NCBI GenBank assembly: GCA_028712695.1
Contig: JAQTQZ010000004.1
Location: 89,865 to 153,864 of the forward strand
Reading direction: 5' to 3'
DNA length: 64,000 nt
Source: Methylovulum sp.
GTDB lineage: Bacteria > Pseudomonadota > Gammaproteobacteria > Methylococcales > Methylomonadaceae
Positions 45,627 through 55,174 of this stretch are shown here, one piece after another. Positions within the stretch are counted from its first letter, which is position 1. Every line of letters starts with the position of its first letter. Under the pieces are notes generated by a model. It was not told the DNA's origin, ran no database searches, and was given only the letters and a program-made list of their open reading frames with translations. The position numbers and the translations under genes are program-made.

Positions 45627-47054
45627 ATGGCTACATCAGCATTACCACCGCTACTCTTAAGTGCCGCTTGTTTGTCGGCTTGCATGGTCGGTCCAGATTA
45701 CCACTTACCCGACACTGCCATGCCAGCACAATGGCAAACGCCAGTCGCAAATGCAACAACGGCAAAGCCGATTGCGCTTAAGCACTGGTGGCAAACCTTT
45801 AACGATCCGATCCTGACATCGTTAATCCAACAAGCGCAAACAGGCAACCGCGATCTTTTCCAAGCCGGAGCGCGGATTCGTGAAGCGCGCTCCAGACGGC
45901 AGTTGGCGATTGCCAATTTGCTGCCCACTTCGTCCATCGACGCTTCTGCCAGCCAAAATGGTAACAGCGAGGCCGCCAGTGGTTATGGTATCGGCGGTTA
46001 TGGTTTAACCAGTGATCTGTACAGCAATACCTTAGATGCCAGTTGGGAGTTAGATATTTTTGGCAAACGGCGACGGTCGTTGGAATCCTCCATCGCCAGC
46101 TTGCAAGCGTCTGAAGAAGATTTGCGCGATGTATTGGTCAGCCTGTGTGCGGAAGTGGCGTTGAATTATGTCGATGTGCGCGGCTATCAGCAGCGTTTGG
46201 CGATCACCGAAGCCAATTTGGCGGCGCAACAAGAAACTTTCGACATAACCTATTGGCGTGAACAAGCGGGATTAATCAGTGGTTTGGACTTGGTGCAAGC
46301 CAAACTGACTTTGGAAAACACCCGCGCCAGCCTACCCAGCTTACGCAGCTCACTTGAACAAGCTAAACATCGGCTGGCGGCTTTATTGGGCAAACCGCCA
46401 GCGGCTCTGCAAACCCTGCTCGACAAACCCGCCGCCATTCCGGTAGCCACGGCGCAAATCGTGACGGGAATCCCCGCCGATGTGTTGCGGCAACGCCCCG
46501 ATATACGCCGTAGCGAGCGCAAACTGGCGGCTCAAACGGCACAAATCGGCGTTGCCGAAGCCGCGCGTTATCCCAGTTTTAATTTGTCCGGCTCGATTGG
46601 CGTGGAATCTTTGCTGACCAGCAACTTGTACACCGCCAGCGCGAAAACCTTCCAAATGGCAGCCAGTTCGGCATGGGTGTTGTTTGATTCCGGTCGCATC
46701 CGCAGCAATGTCGCCATTCAAACTGCCTTGCAGGAGCAAGCCTTAGGCGCGTATCAAGCCACGGTTTTGACGGCATTGCGCGATGTCGAAAACGCCCTGA
46801 CCGCGTACACCCAAGAACAGCAACGCCGCACGGCTTTGCAAGCCTCGGTACAAGCGGGCATCAGCGCAATGGCCTTGGCGAACGAGCAATATCTAAGTGG
46901 CACGGTCGATTTTCAACGGGTGTTGGACAGCCAACGATCTTTGCTGAGCGCGCAAACCCAGTTGGCGACCAGTGATGCTGAAATAGCCGCCAATGTTGTC
47001 CGGCTTTACAAAGCCTTAGGTGGCGGCTGGCAAACGGAGCAAGCGCATGGCTAA
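45627..47054 (+). CDS. Outer-membrane efflux lipoprotein, NodT/TolC type
   Basis: A 475-residue outer-membrane channel of the RND/MacAB type. The lipobox LSAC puts the acylated Cys at 19, followed by MVGPDYHLPD, the usual NodT N-terminus. Two OEP repeats follow, with GNRDLFQAGARIREAR, SWELDIFGKRRRSLE, IPADVLRQRPDIRRSERKL and LFDSGRIRSNVAIQ. It is the first gene of a four-gene efflux operon. Its stop overlaps the adaptor start by eight bases. CpxR-type boxes lie in front of it. Confidence 0.93.
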   Translation: MATSALPPLLLSAACLSACMVGPDYHLPDTAMPAQWQTPVANATTAKPIALKHWWQTFNDPILTSLIQQAQTGNRDLFQAGARIREARSRRQLAIANLLPTSSIDASASQNGNSEAASGYGIGGYGLTSDLYSNTLDASWELDIFGKRRRSLESSIASLQASEEDLRDVLVSLCAEVALNYVDVRGYQQRLAITEANLAAQQETFDITYWREQAGLISGLDLVQAKLTLENTRASLPSLRSSLEQAKHRLAALLGKPPAALQTLLDKPAAIPVATAQIVTGIPADVLRQRPDIRRSERKLAAQTAQIGVAEAARYPSFNLSGSIGVESLLTSNLYTASAKTFQMAASSAWVLFDSGRIRSNVAIQTALQEQALGAYQATVLTALRDVENALTAYTQEQQRRTALQASVQAGISAMALANEQYLSGTVDFQRVLDSQRSLLSAQTQLATSDAEIAANVVRLYKALGGGWQTEQAHG

Positions 47055-48312
47055 ACCTTCCACCACTTTTAACCCCGATGTTTTAGAGCTGGATAAGCCA
47101 ACAAAACCCTTTTGGCGACGCCATTTTTGGTGGGGCGCTGGCTTGGTGTTGTGCGGTGGCGTTTGGCTGGCATTATCTGATAAGGCCGATCCGCACCCCC
47201 ATTACTTAACCAAACCGGTAACGCTGGGCGATTTAGCCGTTACCGTCAGCGCGACCGGCACACTTGCGCCGCTGAAAGAAGTGGAAGTAGGCATCGAAGT
47301 GTCCGGCACCGTTGAAACCGTCGCTGCCAGTTATAACGATGTGGTCAAGACCGGACAAGTCTTGGCGAAACTGGACACCACGCGCTTGGCTGCACAAGCG
47401 TCGCAAGCGCAAGCCGCCTTGGCCTCGGCACAGGCGAAAATCCAACAAACCCACGCCACAGTCTTGGAAGCCGAGGCGCAAATGGCGCGGCTGCTGCACG
47501 TTAAGGAACTCAGCGGCGGCAAAGTGCCATCACAATACGATTTGACCACCGCCACTGCCGCACTGGCCCGTGCCAAAGCCGATGAAGCCGCCGCGAAAGC
47601 AGCTGCCGGACAGGCACAGGCAACACTGGCAGTCAACCGCACCGACTTAAGCAAAGCCACCGTCAAATCGCCCATCAACGGCGTGGTGCTGAAACGTTCT
47701 GTCGAACCAGGGCAAACCGTCGCCGCGCAATTCGAAGCGCCCGTGCTGTTCACCTTGGCGGAAGATTTGACACAAATGGAATTGCAAGTCGATGTCGACG
47801 AAGCCGATGTGGGATTGGTGCAAGCAGGTCAGCAAGCCAGTTTTACTGTCGATGCCTATCCAGACCATCATTTTCCCGCGCAAATCACCCAAGTCCGGTT
47901 TGGCTCGGAAACCGTTGATGGTGTGGTGACTTACAAAACTGTGTTGCGTGTCGACAATGCCGAATTGGCGTTGCGCCCAGGAATGACCGCCACAGCCACT
48001 ATCACCGTCAAACAACGCCGCGCCGTGCGCTTGGTTGACAACAGCGCGTTGAACTTCATGCCGCCACCTGAAGCCTCGGAAAAGTCAGGCAGTTTTATCG
48101 ACTCTATCCTACCGCATCCGCCTAAACCTTCGAGTACACCGATAAATCCGGCGACCAATAGCCCAAACCAAACCGTTTGGCGCGTCCTCGACGGCAAGCT
48201 GCAAGCCATTACCGTCACCAAAGGCGCAAGCAATGGCCTAGTCACCGAAATTATCGACGGCGACCTTGCTGTTGGTACTGAACTGGTATTCGCACAGGAA
48301 CCCGCGCAATGA
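47047..48312 (+). CDS. Periplasmic adaptor (membrane fusion protein), MacA-like
   Basis: A 421-residue adaptor. An N-terminal membrane segment (about 33-50, WWGAGLVLCGGVWLAL) is followed by the lipoyl half-motif LGDLAVTVSATGTLAPLKEVEVG, an Ala/Gln-rich coiled-coil hairpin (about 110-205) and the second lipoyl half KSPINGVVLKRSVEPGQTV, then beta-barrel domains. The start at 47047 has GGAG eight bases upstream. A Pro/Ser-rich insert near residues 345-380 is unusual for MacA. It connects the inner-membrane ABC pump with the outer-membrane channel. Confidence 0.92.
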   Translation: MAKPSTTFNPDVLELDKPTKPFWRRHFWWGAGLVLCGGVWLALSDKADPHPHYLTKPVTLGDLAVTVSATGTLAPLKEVEVGIEVSGTVETVAASYNDVVKTGQVLAKLDTTRLAAQASQAQAALASAQAKIQQTHATVLEAEAQMARLLHVKELSGGKVPSQYDLTTATAALARAKADEAAAKAAAGQAQATLAVNRTDLSKATVKSPINGVVLKRSVEPGQTVAAQFEAPVLFTLAEDLTQMELQVDVDEADVGLVQAGQQASFTVDAYPDHHFPAQITQVRFGSETVDGVVTYKTVLRVDNAELALRPGMTATATITVKQRRAVRLVDNSALNFMPPPEASEKSGSFIDSILPHPPKPSSTPINPATNSPNQTVWRVLDGKLQAITVTKGASNGLVTEIIDGDLAVGTELVFAQEPAQ

Positions 48313-49007
48313 CAAGCAACGGCGACACCTTATTGAAACTACAAGCCATCACCAAAGTGTACGGCATGGGCGAGGCGCAAATGTTTGCCTTGCGGGGCAT
48401 CAGCTTAACCATCAACCAAGGCGAATTCGTCGCGGTGATGGGGCCAAGCGGTTCAGGCAAAAGCACTTGCATGAATATTCTCGGCTGCATGGACCAACCC
48501 AGCGACGGGCATTACTGGTTTCGCGATGTCAATGTCGGCACCTTGTCGCGCAACCAACGTACCTTGTTGCGTCGGCATTATCTGGGTTTTGTCTTCCAGG
48601 GCTTTAACCTGTTGAACCGCACCACGGCCTTGGAAAATGTCGAGCTGCCGTTGCTGTATCGCGGTGTCGGCCGCAACGAACGCCGCGTCCTCGCCCGACT
48701 AGCCTTGGCGACCGTGGGCTTAAGCGGCTGGGAAACACACAAACCCAATGAACTGTCCGGTGGGCAACAACAGCGGGTGGCGATCGCCCGCGCCATTGTC
48801 ACCGAACCTTTGCTGTTATTGGCAGATGAACCAACAGGCAATCTCGATTCGCAGCGTAGCGAAGAAATCATGGACTTGTTAGTACAGCTCAATCGCGAAC
48901 GCGGCATCACCGTGGTGATGGTCACCCATGAACCGGACATGGCGGCTTATGCCCAGCGCATTGTGCAATTTCGTGATGGCTTGATTGAGCGTGATGTGTG
49001 CCATTGA
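48309..49007 (+). CDS. ABC transporter ATPase, MacB/LolD-like
   Basis: A 232-residue ATPase with Walker A GPSGSGKSTCMNILG, Q-loop GFVFQGFNLL, signature NELSGGQQQRVAIARAI and Walker B LLADEPTGNLD, the typical MacB/LolD family sequence. Its start overlaps the adaptor gene by four bases. In E. coli MacB the ATPase and permease are fused; here they are two genes 94 bases apart, as in the YknY/YknZ arrangement. Confidence 0.94.
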   Translation: MTSNGDTLLKLQAITKVYGMGEAQMFALRGISLTINQGEFVAVMGPSGSGKSTCMNILGCMDQPSDGHYWFRDVNVGTLSRNQRTLLRRHYLGFVFQGFNLLNRTTALENVELPLLYRGVGRNERRVLARLALATVGLSGWETHKPNELSGGQQQRVAIARAIVTEPLLLLADEPTGNLDSQRSEEIMDLLVQLNRERGITVVMVTHEPDMAAYAQRIVQFRDGLIERDVCH

Positions 49008-49101
49008 CGCTTTATGTTTTTCCAAATATGGAAATTCAAAAAACTTGCCCAGCCGTGAAATCCACTGTAGCCCATCCTACATCCAAATAAATTAAAAAAA
49101 C

Positions 49102-50319
49102 ATGATAAGCAAACTACTCACCAGTGCCTTACCCATTGCCGTGCGGGAAATGCAGCGCAATCTGATGCGCTCGGTGCTGACCATGCTCGGCATCATTATC
49201 GGCGTGGCGGCGGTGATTGTGTTGATGACGCTGGGTAGCGGCACAACGCAGCAAGTCACCGAACAAATCGCCAGTTTAGGCAGTAATTTGTTGATGATAA
49301 GCACGGGCAAAAGCATGGGGCCGATGCAATCCTCGACTGCGCCCAAATTCAAACTGGCGGATGCCGAAGCCATTGCCCGTGAAGTCACCAGCTTAGTCGC
49401 CGTCGCCCCGCAAGCCTCCAGCAATGCAACCGCCATTTTTGCCAACCAAAATTGGCAAACCAACATCACGGGCAGCAACGAGCGGTATTTTTCCGTCAAC
49501 AACCGCCAATTGGCTGCTGGACGGCTATTTACTGCCAGAGAGGTGCGTTCAGGCGCAATGGTTTGTGTCATTGGCGAAACCTTACGGGGCAAGTTGTTCG
49601 GTGCCAGCAACCCGATAGGCGTGCGCATGCGCCTGCAAAAACTGTCCTGTGAAGTGGTCGGTTTGTTGAAAGCCAAAGGCCAATCGAGTATGGGCAGCGA
49701 TCAGGACGATGTGGTGATTTTACCGTTGCGCACTTTCCAGCGGCGCATTGCCGGAAATAATGAGGTGGCGATGATTCAAGTCTCCGCCAAAGACGGCATA
49801 ACCACCGATGCAGTCAAGCAAAGCATCAGGCAAGTGCTACGCCGTCAACGGCATTTGTCCGCCGCCGAGGAAGATGATTTTAATGTCGTCGATATGAAGG
49901 AAATTGCGGGAATCTTATCCGGCACTACGCAATTGATGACCAGCTTGCTGAGTGCTGTGGCGGGCATCAGTTTGTTGGTCGGCGGGGTCGGCATCATGAA
50001 CATCATGCTGGTGTCCGTCACCGAACGCACCCGCGAAATCGGCATACGCTTGGCAATTGGTGCGTTGGGGCGGGAAATCCTCGCGCAATTTTTGGTGGAA
50101 GCTGTGGTGCTATCGACTACTGGCGGCGTGATCGGCATTTTATTGGCAGTCGCCATTGCGGGTGTTTTAGCAACCCTTTTGCAGATACCCCTAGCCTTTA
50201 GCCCACTGGTCATCCTTAGCGCGTTTATTTTTTCGGCAACAGTTGGCGTGGTGTTTGGCTACATGCCCGCGCGTAAAGCGGCGCGGTTGAATCCGATTGA
50301 AGCATTGCGGCATGAATAA
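49102..50319 (+). CDS. ABC transporter permease, MacB-like (FtsX family)
   Basis: A 405-residue permease. One N-terminal membrane segment (about 22-44, VLTMLGIIIGVAAVIVLMTLG) precedes a periplasmic MacB-type domain. Three C-terminal segments follow, the FtsX core, with GGVGIMNIMLVSVTERTREIGIRLAIGA and the last residues PARKAARLNPIEALRHE. With the ATPase, adaptor and channel it completes a tripartite efflux pump, probably for drugs, lipids or peptides; the substrate is not visible. Confidence 0.94.
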   Translation: MISKLLTSALPIAVREMQRNLMRSVLTMLGIIIGVAAVIVLMTLGSGTTQQVTEQIASLGSNLLMISTGKSMGPMQSSTAPKFKLADAEAIAREVTSLVAVAPQASSNATAIFANQNWQTNITGSNERYFSVNNRQLAAGRLFTAREVRSGAMVCVIGETLRGKLFGASNPIGVRMRLQKLSCEVVGLLKAKGQSSMGSDQDDVVILPLRTFQRRIAGNNEVAMIQVSAKDGITTDAVKQSIRQVLRRQRHLSAAEEDDFNVVDMKEIAGILSGTTQLMTSLLSAVAGISLLVGGVGIMNIMLVSVTERTREIGIRLAIGALGREILAQFLVEAVVLSTTGGVIGILLAVAIAGVLATLLQIPLAFSPLVILSAFIFSATVGVVFGYMPARKAARLNPIEALRHE

Positions 50320-50405
50320 AACATCTACAAAAAGCTTGGGAAATTAAAAAGCTTAGTTGAGGAGTTGGCGGATGAGGTTTACGGTGATTGTGTTGTAAAA
50401 AACTA

Positions 50406-50483
50406 GGGATCAGTTTGCACCCAACGATAAAATCACGCTGGTTTGGGATAGTGCTTCGTATCATCGAAGCGCACAGGGATGTG
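50406..50483 (+). pseudogene. Fragment of an IS630-type transposase
   Basis: About 26 codons read DQFAPNDKITLVWDSASYHR. The part KITLVWDSASYHR matches the strand and Asp motif of IS630 transposases (commonly IWDGASYHRS). The reading frame loses resemblance on both sides and no terminal inverted repeats or other catalytic residues were found. It is a scrap only. Confidence 0.45.
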
Positions 50484-50608
50484 GTTTATATGGGAAATTT
50501 TCTGGAACTTTTTGTTTGTATTCCATTTGACATAAATGATTTTCATTACCTTGAAAGCCCTCGTAAAGAACGGATCTCATTACTGATGTTAAGATGTGTC
50601 TGCATACT

Positions 50609-50661
50609 AGTGCAACCCTTTGGCAGGTAAGCCAGTGGCTTACCTGCCAAAGGGTTGCACT
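50609..50661. terminator. Perfect 53-nt palindrome, probable terminator
   Basis: A 26-base arm at 50609-50634 is matched exactly by its reverse complement at 50636-50661, with one G between. The right arm ends in GGGTTGCACT and is followed by TTTAT, giving a U-rich end on the plus strand. It lies 290 bases past the permease stop and 93 before the channel gene. It may be an intrinsic terminator or an inverted duplication left by a mobile element. Confidence 0.6.
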
Positions 50662-50753
50662 TTTATCTAACATCCATAACCAATTGTTTTTTAATGGCTA
50701 TCACTAAAATATCAACAGAACCTAGGCATTGAATTAAAAAGAAACTTTATCTC

Positions 50754-51602
50754 ATGCGAAAAAACATAACAAAATTGCAACTCAAGCCATACCAAATCAT
50801 TTATCAAGCCCACACGCCTGCCGGTAAGGGATTTGATATTGCATTGATTGCGTTAATTTTGGCGAGTGTGCTGGTTATCATGTTGGACAGTGTTGCTGGA
50901 ATCAGCGAACAATATAAAGACCTCCTTTTTACCGTAGAATGGATTTTCACGCTCTTATTTACCGTTGAATACATCCTTCGGATCTTTTGCCTACATAGAC
51001 CCATTCTGTATATCGCCAGTTTTTATGGTCTTATCGATTTTTTATCCATTTTACCTTCCTACATCAGCCTTTTTATCCCAGGCTCCCATTATCTGCAAAT
51101 AATCCGCATCCTACGGGTTTTGCGGATATTTCGGGTGCTGAAATTAGTCCGCTTCATCAATCAAGCCAACCTACTGATAAACGCCCTGAAAGCTAGTCGG
51201 CTCAAAATTACAATCTTCCTGTTCACCATTTCTACCCTCTTGGTAATTTTCGGCTCGACCATGTATTTGATCGAAGGGCCGGAAAATGGTTTCACTAATA
51301 TACCTGTAAGCATTTATTGGGCGGTAGTCACTTTGACCACTGTCGGCTTTGGCGACATCACGCCAAAAACTGAACTAGGGCGAGCTGTCTCAGCTGTAGT
51401 TATGATAATTGGTTATGCCATTATTGCTGTGCCAACAGGGATATTCACTGCCGGGCTCTCGCAAGAAATGAAAAGGCAAAATAATCGTTTCGATAAAAGG
51501 GCTTGTCCAAAATACCGTAAACTCGGGCACAGTACAGAAGCTAACTATTGCCGTATTTGTGGAGCAGAACTACCCTCCACTCCTTTAAATAAGCCCAGTT
51601 AG
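50754..51602 (+). CDS. Voltage-gated potassium channel with C-terminal zinc ribbon
   Basis: A 282-residue six-segment channel. The voltage sensor S4 has Arg/Lys at every third position (RILRVLRIFRVLKLVRF), and the selectivity filter is TTVGFGD between the fifth and sixth segments. The cytoplasmic end (about 245-272) is a zinc-ribbon-like segment, ACPKYRKLGHSTEANYCRICGAE, in which the first pair has a single Cys (CPKY) where CxxC is usual; His may complete the site. It conducts potassium across the inner membrane. It stands alone after a palindrome. Confidence 0.93.
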   Translation: MRKNITKLQLKPYQIIYQAHTPAGKGFDIALIALILASVLVIMLDSVAGISEQYKDLLFTVEWIFTLLFTVEYILRIFCLHRPILYIASFYGLIDFLSILPSYISLFIPGSHYLQIIRILRVLRIFRVLKLVRFINQANLLINALKASRLKITIFLFTISTLLVIFGSTMYLIEGPENGFTNIPVSIYWAVVTLTTVGFGDITPKTELGRAVSAVVMIIGYAIIAVPTGIFTAGLSQEMKRQNNRFDKRACPKYRKLGHSTEANYCRICGAELPSTPLNKPS

Positions 51603-51649
51603 ACATGACCTGCTTAGCATATTGACTTCAGCGTCATGGTTCACTTTTG

Positions 51650-51892
51650 TCACCCTGCAATTCGCAAGGCCATGTAGGGGACGATAAACAACAGCCATAT
51701 CGCTATTTTATAAAACATAATTCCTGCATAGTGCAGCAAATTAAAATGTTCTTGGCTTATATCATAAAACTTATTGTGCAACTGATAGACCCAGTCGCGG
51801 GCATACATAATAATTAAAAACCACCACAGCAAGAGAGCCATATTTATAATCGCGCTCCATCCGAACACTGCGCGAAATAATTCTAATGTCAT
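51650..51892 (-). CDS. Small membrane protein, DUF6868-like
   Basis: An 80-residue protein with two membrane segments (about 8-29 and 58-78). The pattern MTLELFRAVFGWSAIINMALLL, ARDWVYQLHNKFYDIS and HYAGIMFYKIAIWLLFIVPYMALRI matches the small DUF6868 family of gammaproteobacteria. The function is unknown. It is convergent with the channel gene. Confidence 0.8.
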   Translation of the reverse strand: MTLELFRAVFGWSAIINMALLLWWFLIIMYARDWVYQLHNKFYDISQEHFNLLHYAGIMFYKIAIWLLFIVPYMALRIAG

Positions 51893-52129
51893 GTTTAGTT
51901 CCTCTTAATTGACCATAAAGGATTAACCAAAGGGTATTGCTGTTATTCTTAGTATGTATTGTTAAATATCCGTAAGTAGACCACACTCCCGCAACAAATC
52001 AAGGATGATATGGACAACAGCATGCAATACACCTATTTCACTAAAAAAGCAGTTAAGGGAGCTTCAATTCCTTGTAAAAGTTCAATATTGGCATAATGAA
52101 TTGGAATATTTATTAAACAATAGAACCCA

Positions 52130-54019
52130 TTAACCATTAGCCCTTAAAAAGGCCTCGAACATCAATAACGACCATATTGGTGCGCTGTAATCACGCAAAC
52201 CGCTTTGATGTTGGTTGACTATATGCTGTAGAAAACCTTGGTTAAATAACCCGCACTGTGCCATAGTTTCACCTAACAACGCATCCCGCACCTTGTCTTT
52301 TAAAGGGCCTTTAAACCACGCGTTCAAGGGGACGGCAAACCCCATTTTAGGGCGGTACAAAATATCGTCAGGCAAATATTTTTCCAGCGATTTTTTAAAG
52401 ATATATTTGCCTTCCCGTCCGTGCAACTTCATGTCAGGCTGTAATCCAGCCATCCATTCCACCAGTTGATGATCAAGTAACGGCACACGGACTTCCAACG
52501 CATGCGCCATGCTGGCGCGGTCAACCTTGGTTAAAATATCGCCCACCAGATAGGTTTTTATATCCAAATATTGCACCAGCGATAACGGGCTGTCGGTGGG
52601 TGCATTACGTGCATGCCGTCTGAATACTTCCACTGCCTGATACCCCTGTAAATCACGTTTTAATTGCTCGCTAAACAGTTTGCCACGCATTTCATTAGAC
52701 AAGATGGAAACGCTATGGAAATAGCCTTCCAGCGAATCCCGACCGATGGATTCAAAAGTTGATTTCGCCCTGAACATCTTCGGTGCCCAATCGGCTTTTG
52801 GATAAACCTTGCCTAAAGTCCCGAAAAGTGGTTTTCTGATGCTATCAGGCAACCATGACCGCATTTGGTCTTCATAAGTGTGCCAGCGATAACGGCGATA
52901 ACCCGCCAAATTTTCATCGCCACCATCACCTGACAACACCACCGTGACCTGTTTTTTTGCCAATTCGCAGACCCGATATGTTGGCAATGCGGAGCTATCG
53001 GCATACGGCTCGTCATAAAGCCCTGCCAGCTGATCTATCAGGCTGAAATCATCGGGATCGACTTGTTCAACGCGATGCGCGGTGTGATAACGTTCAGCCA
53101 CTTGAGCGGCGAATTTAGATTCGTTAAATGCCGGATCACCAAAAGAAATGGAGCAGGTATTGACAGGATCGGTCGACAAGCCCGCCATCATCGCCACCAC
53201 CCCGCTGGAATCCACGCCACCCGATAGGAACGCACCTAGCGGCACATCAGCGACCATCCTTATTTTAACGGCCTCACGGAAGCGTTCGATCAGCTCGTCA
53301 CCGATAGCCGCCTCGCTTTGTTGAGGCCGCGCATCGAATTTTACATCCCAATATTGGCGAGGCTGGTAATTTGTTTGTCCATGCTTTAGCGTCAAACAAT
53401 GACCCGGCTCCAATTTATAGACGTTTTTATAAATGGTTTTCGGCTCAGGCACATAGCCGAAGCCAAAGTATTCTTCTATCGCTGTCGATTCAAGTGCTTT
53501 GGGCAGGTCTGGGTGTTGCTTTAGCGCTTTTAATTCGGAACCGAATATGAACTGCCCGTTTGCCAACTCGGCATAAAACAGCGGCTTAACGCCCAGACGG
53601 TCGCGTGCTAAAAATAATGTTTGCCGATCCCTGTCCCAGACGGCAAATGCAAACATGCCGCGAAACCGATCCACGCATGATTCACCCCACGCTTGCCAGC
53701 CATATAGGATAACTTCGGTATCGCAGTGGGTCTGGAAGACATAGCCCAGCGCTTCCAGTTCTTTGCGCAACTCCAAGAAATTATAAACTTCGCCGTTGTA
53801 GGTCAAGACCACGTTTTTGTCACGGCTGACCATTGGCTGTTGGCCGCTGCTTAAATCAATAATCGACAGACGGCGATGGCCAAAACCCAAACCTTGCTCA
53901 ATGTGCAAACCGCCTTCATCGGGCCCGCGATGGTATTGGCTTTCGTTCATACATGACAGCAAATCCCGATTGATTCCGCGCTTTCCTGTTAAATCAAAGA
54001 TGCCGACAATACCGCACAT
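52130..54019 (-). CDS. XrtA/PEP-CTERM-system amidotransferase (asparagine synthase-like)
   Basis: A 629-residue enzyme of the AsnB family. Cys2 of MCGIVGIFD is the glutaminase nucleophile of a class II amidotransferase domain (about 1-210). The synthetase domain has the ATP loop FLSGGVDSSGVVAMMAG and SGDGGDENLAGYRRYRW. The close pairing with XrtA-type glycosyltransferases points to the exopolysaccharide-associated subgroup (TIGR03108 type), thought to amidate a sugar or peptide substituent rather than aspartate. Its start follows the upstream glycosyltransferase stop by three bases. It is the last gene of the cluster seen here. Confidence 0.9.
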   Translation of the reverse strand: MCGIVGIFDLTGKRGINRDLLSCMNESQYHRGPDEGGLHIEQGLGFGHRRLSIIDLSSGQQPMVSRDKNVVLTYNGEVYNFLELRKELEALGYVFQTHCDTEVILYGWQAWGESCVDRFRGMFAFAVWDRDRQTLFLARDRLGVKPLFYAELANGQFIFGSELKALKQHPDLPKALESTAIEEYFGFGYVPEPKTIYKNVYKLEPGHCLTLKHGQTNYQPRQYWDVKFDARPQQSEAAIGDELIERFREAVKIRMVADVPLGAFLSGGVDSSGVVAMMAGLSTDPVNTCSISFGDPAFNESKFAAQVAERYHTAHRVEQVDPDDFSLIDQLAGLYDEPYADSSALPTYRVCELAKKQVTVVLSGDGGDENLAGYRRYRWHTYEDQMRSWLPDSIRKPLFGTLGKVYPKADWAPKMFRAKSTFESIGRDSLEGYFHSVSILSNEMRGKLFSEQLKRDLQGYQAVEVFRRHARNAPTDSPLSLVQYLDIKTYLVGDILTKVDRASMAHALEVRVPLLDHQLVEWMAGLQPDMKLHGREGKYIFKKSLEKYLPDDILYRPKMGFAVPLNAWFKGPLKDKVRDALLGETMAQCGLFNQGFLQHIVNQHQSGLRDYSAPIWSLLMFEAFLRANG

Positions 54020-54022
54020 AGC

Positions 54023-55174
54023 TTATTCCTGTTGAAAAAATGAATCGTAAACCGCTTGGTAGTTTGCCACCATTGCCGTCAATGAAAATTCCTGAGCCGC
54101 ACGTTGCAAACCCTGCTGCCCGTGTTCGCGCATACGCGCTGTGTTATGGATATATTCAGACAACTTTTCCGCCATAGCAGCGGAATCTCCCGCAGGGGTC
54201 AACATGCCGGTGATGCCTTCCGCAACCAATTCAGGATTGCCGCCAACAGAGGTCGCTAGCACGGGTAAGCCCGTCGCCATCGCTTCCAAAATAGTGTTTG
54301 AAATACCTTCTGCTTGTGATGGCAAGACGAACAAATCCAACCGACGCATAATTTCAGCAACATCAGCCCGCTCGCCAGGCAACCACGCATTAGCTGCAAG
54401 CTGGTTATCGGTTAATAGCTTAAGCGCCGGCTCCCTTAACGGGCCATCGCCGATAATAATTAACTTTAAGTGTGATTTAAGCTCAGATCCACGTTGGCAT
54501 AGCTGGATAAATGCGTTGACTAAAGTAAGTTGGTCTTTGACACCGTGCATACGTCCAATAGTGCCAATAATCAAGTCATCGTCACTAAAGACGAGCGGAC
54601 AACCGGCTAAAGGTTGTTTTTCAGCCGTTAATGGATAAAAAAACCAGTTATCAACGCCATTGATTATGCGTGTTATTTTGTCAGGCGAAACATGGATTTT
54701 GTCGGTCAAATAGCTTTCCAGCTGTTTGGATAGCGGGATAAAACGATGAATGAGCGGTTTGATGAGCCGCCTAACCCACTGATATTTTTTATTTTCACCG
54801 TTCGGGTCAAAAACATCCCAACCATGTTCGCCGTGCACCCGATAGCTAATTCCTGCTAAAAACGCCGGAATCTGATATTCGATAGTTGCCAAATTTCGGG
54901 TATGCACGATAGCAGGTTTAAGCTGTTTTAACAGCCGATAAAACCTGACAAATGAACCCCAATCCTGCCCTTCCATTTTGTGCAGTGAATAAACGCTGAC
55001 ATCATTACGCGTCAGCCGCTGTGACAAATCATTATCGTCTTTTAAACAAACAATCGCATGGCGGTAGGCATCAATAGGCATGGTATTAATCAGATTAACC
55101 AATCCGTTTTCCAAGCCGCCAACCCCTAGGCGATAAATAATATGCACGATAAGTGGAGGGCTATCCATACGCAT
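54023..55174 (-). CDS. Family 4 glycosyltransferase, XrtA-system TIGR03088 type
   Basis: A 383-residue GT-B enzyme. The start MRMDSPPLIVHIIYRLGVGGLENG is typical of this subgroup. The donor site has IIGTIGRMHGVKDQLTLVNAF, LPGERADVAEIMRRLDLFVLPSQAEGISNTILEAMATGLPVLAT and NPELV. The ATG at 55174 overlaps the previous stop as TGATG; a GTG three bases earlier is in frame. In standard XrtA clusters the exosortase gene sits right before this gene; here it does not. Confidence 0.9.
   Translation of the reverse strand: MRMDSPPLIVHIIYRLGVGGLENGLVNLINTMPIDAYRHAIVCLKDDNDLSQRLTRNDVSVYSLHKMEGQDWGSFVRFYRLLKQLKPAIVHTRNLATIEYQIPAFLAGISYRVHGEHGWDVFDPNGENKKYQWVRRLIKPLIHRFIPLSKQLESYLTDKIHVSPDKITRIINGVDNWFFYPLTAEKQPLAGCPLVFSDDDLIIGTIGRMHGVKDQLTLVNAFIQLCQRGSELKSHLKLIIIGDGPLREPALKLLTDNQLAANAWLPGERADVAEIMRRLDLFVLPSQAEGISNTILEAMATGLPVLATSVGGNPELVAEGITGMLTPAGDSAAMAEKLSEYIHNTARMREHGQQGLQRAAQEFSLTAMVANYQAVYDSFFQQE

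Larger units (their letters stand above)
50320..50753. other. 434-bp intergenic region with transposon scrap and palindrome
   Basis: It holds an IS630-like fragment (50406-50483) and a perfect palindrome (50609-50661), listed separately. The remaining sequence shows no gene. The last 90 bases must hold the promoter of the potassium channel gene; no strong consensus was seen. Confidence 0.5.
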
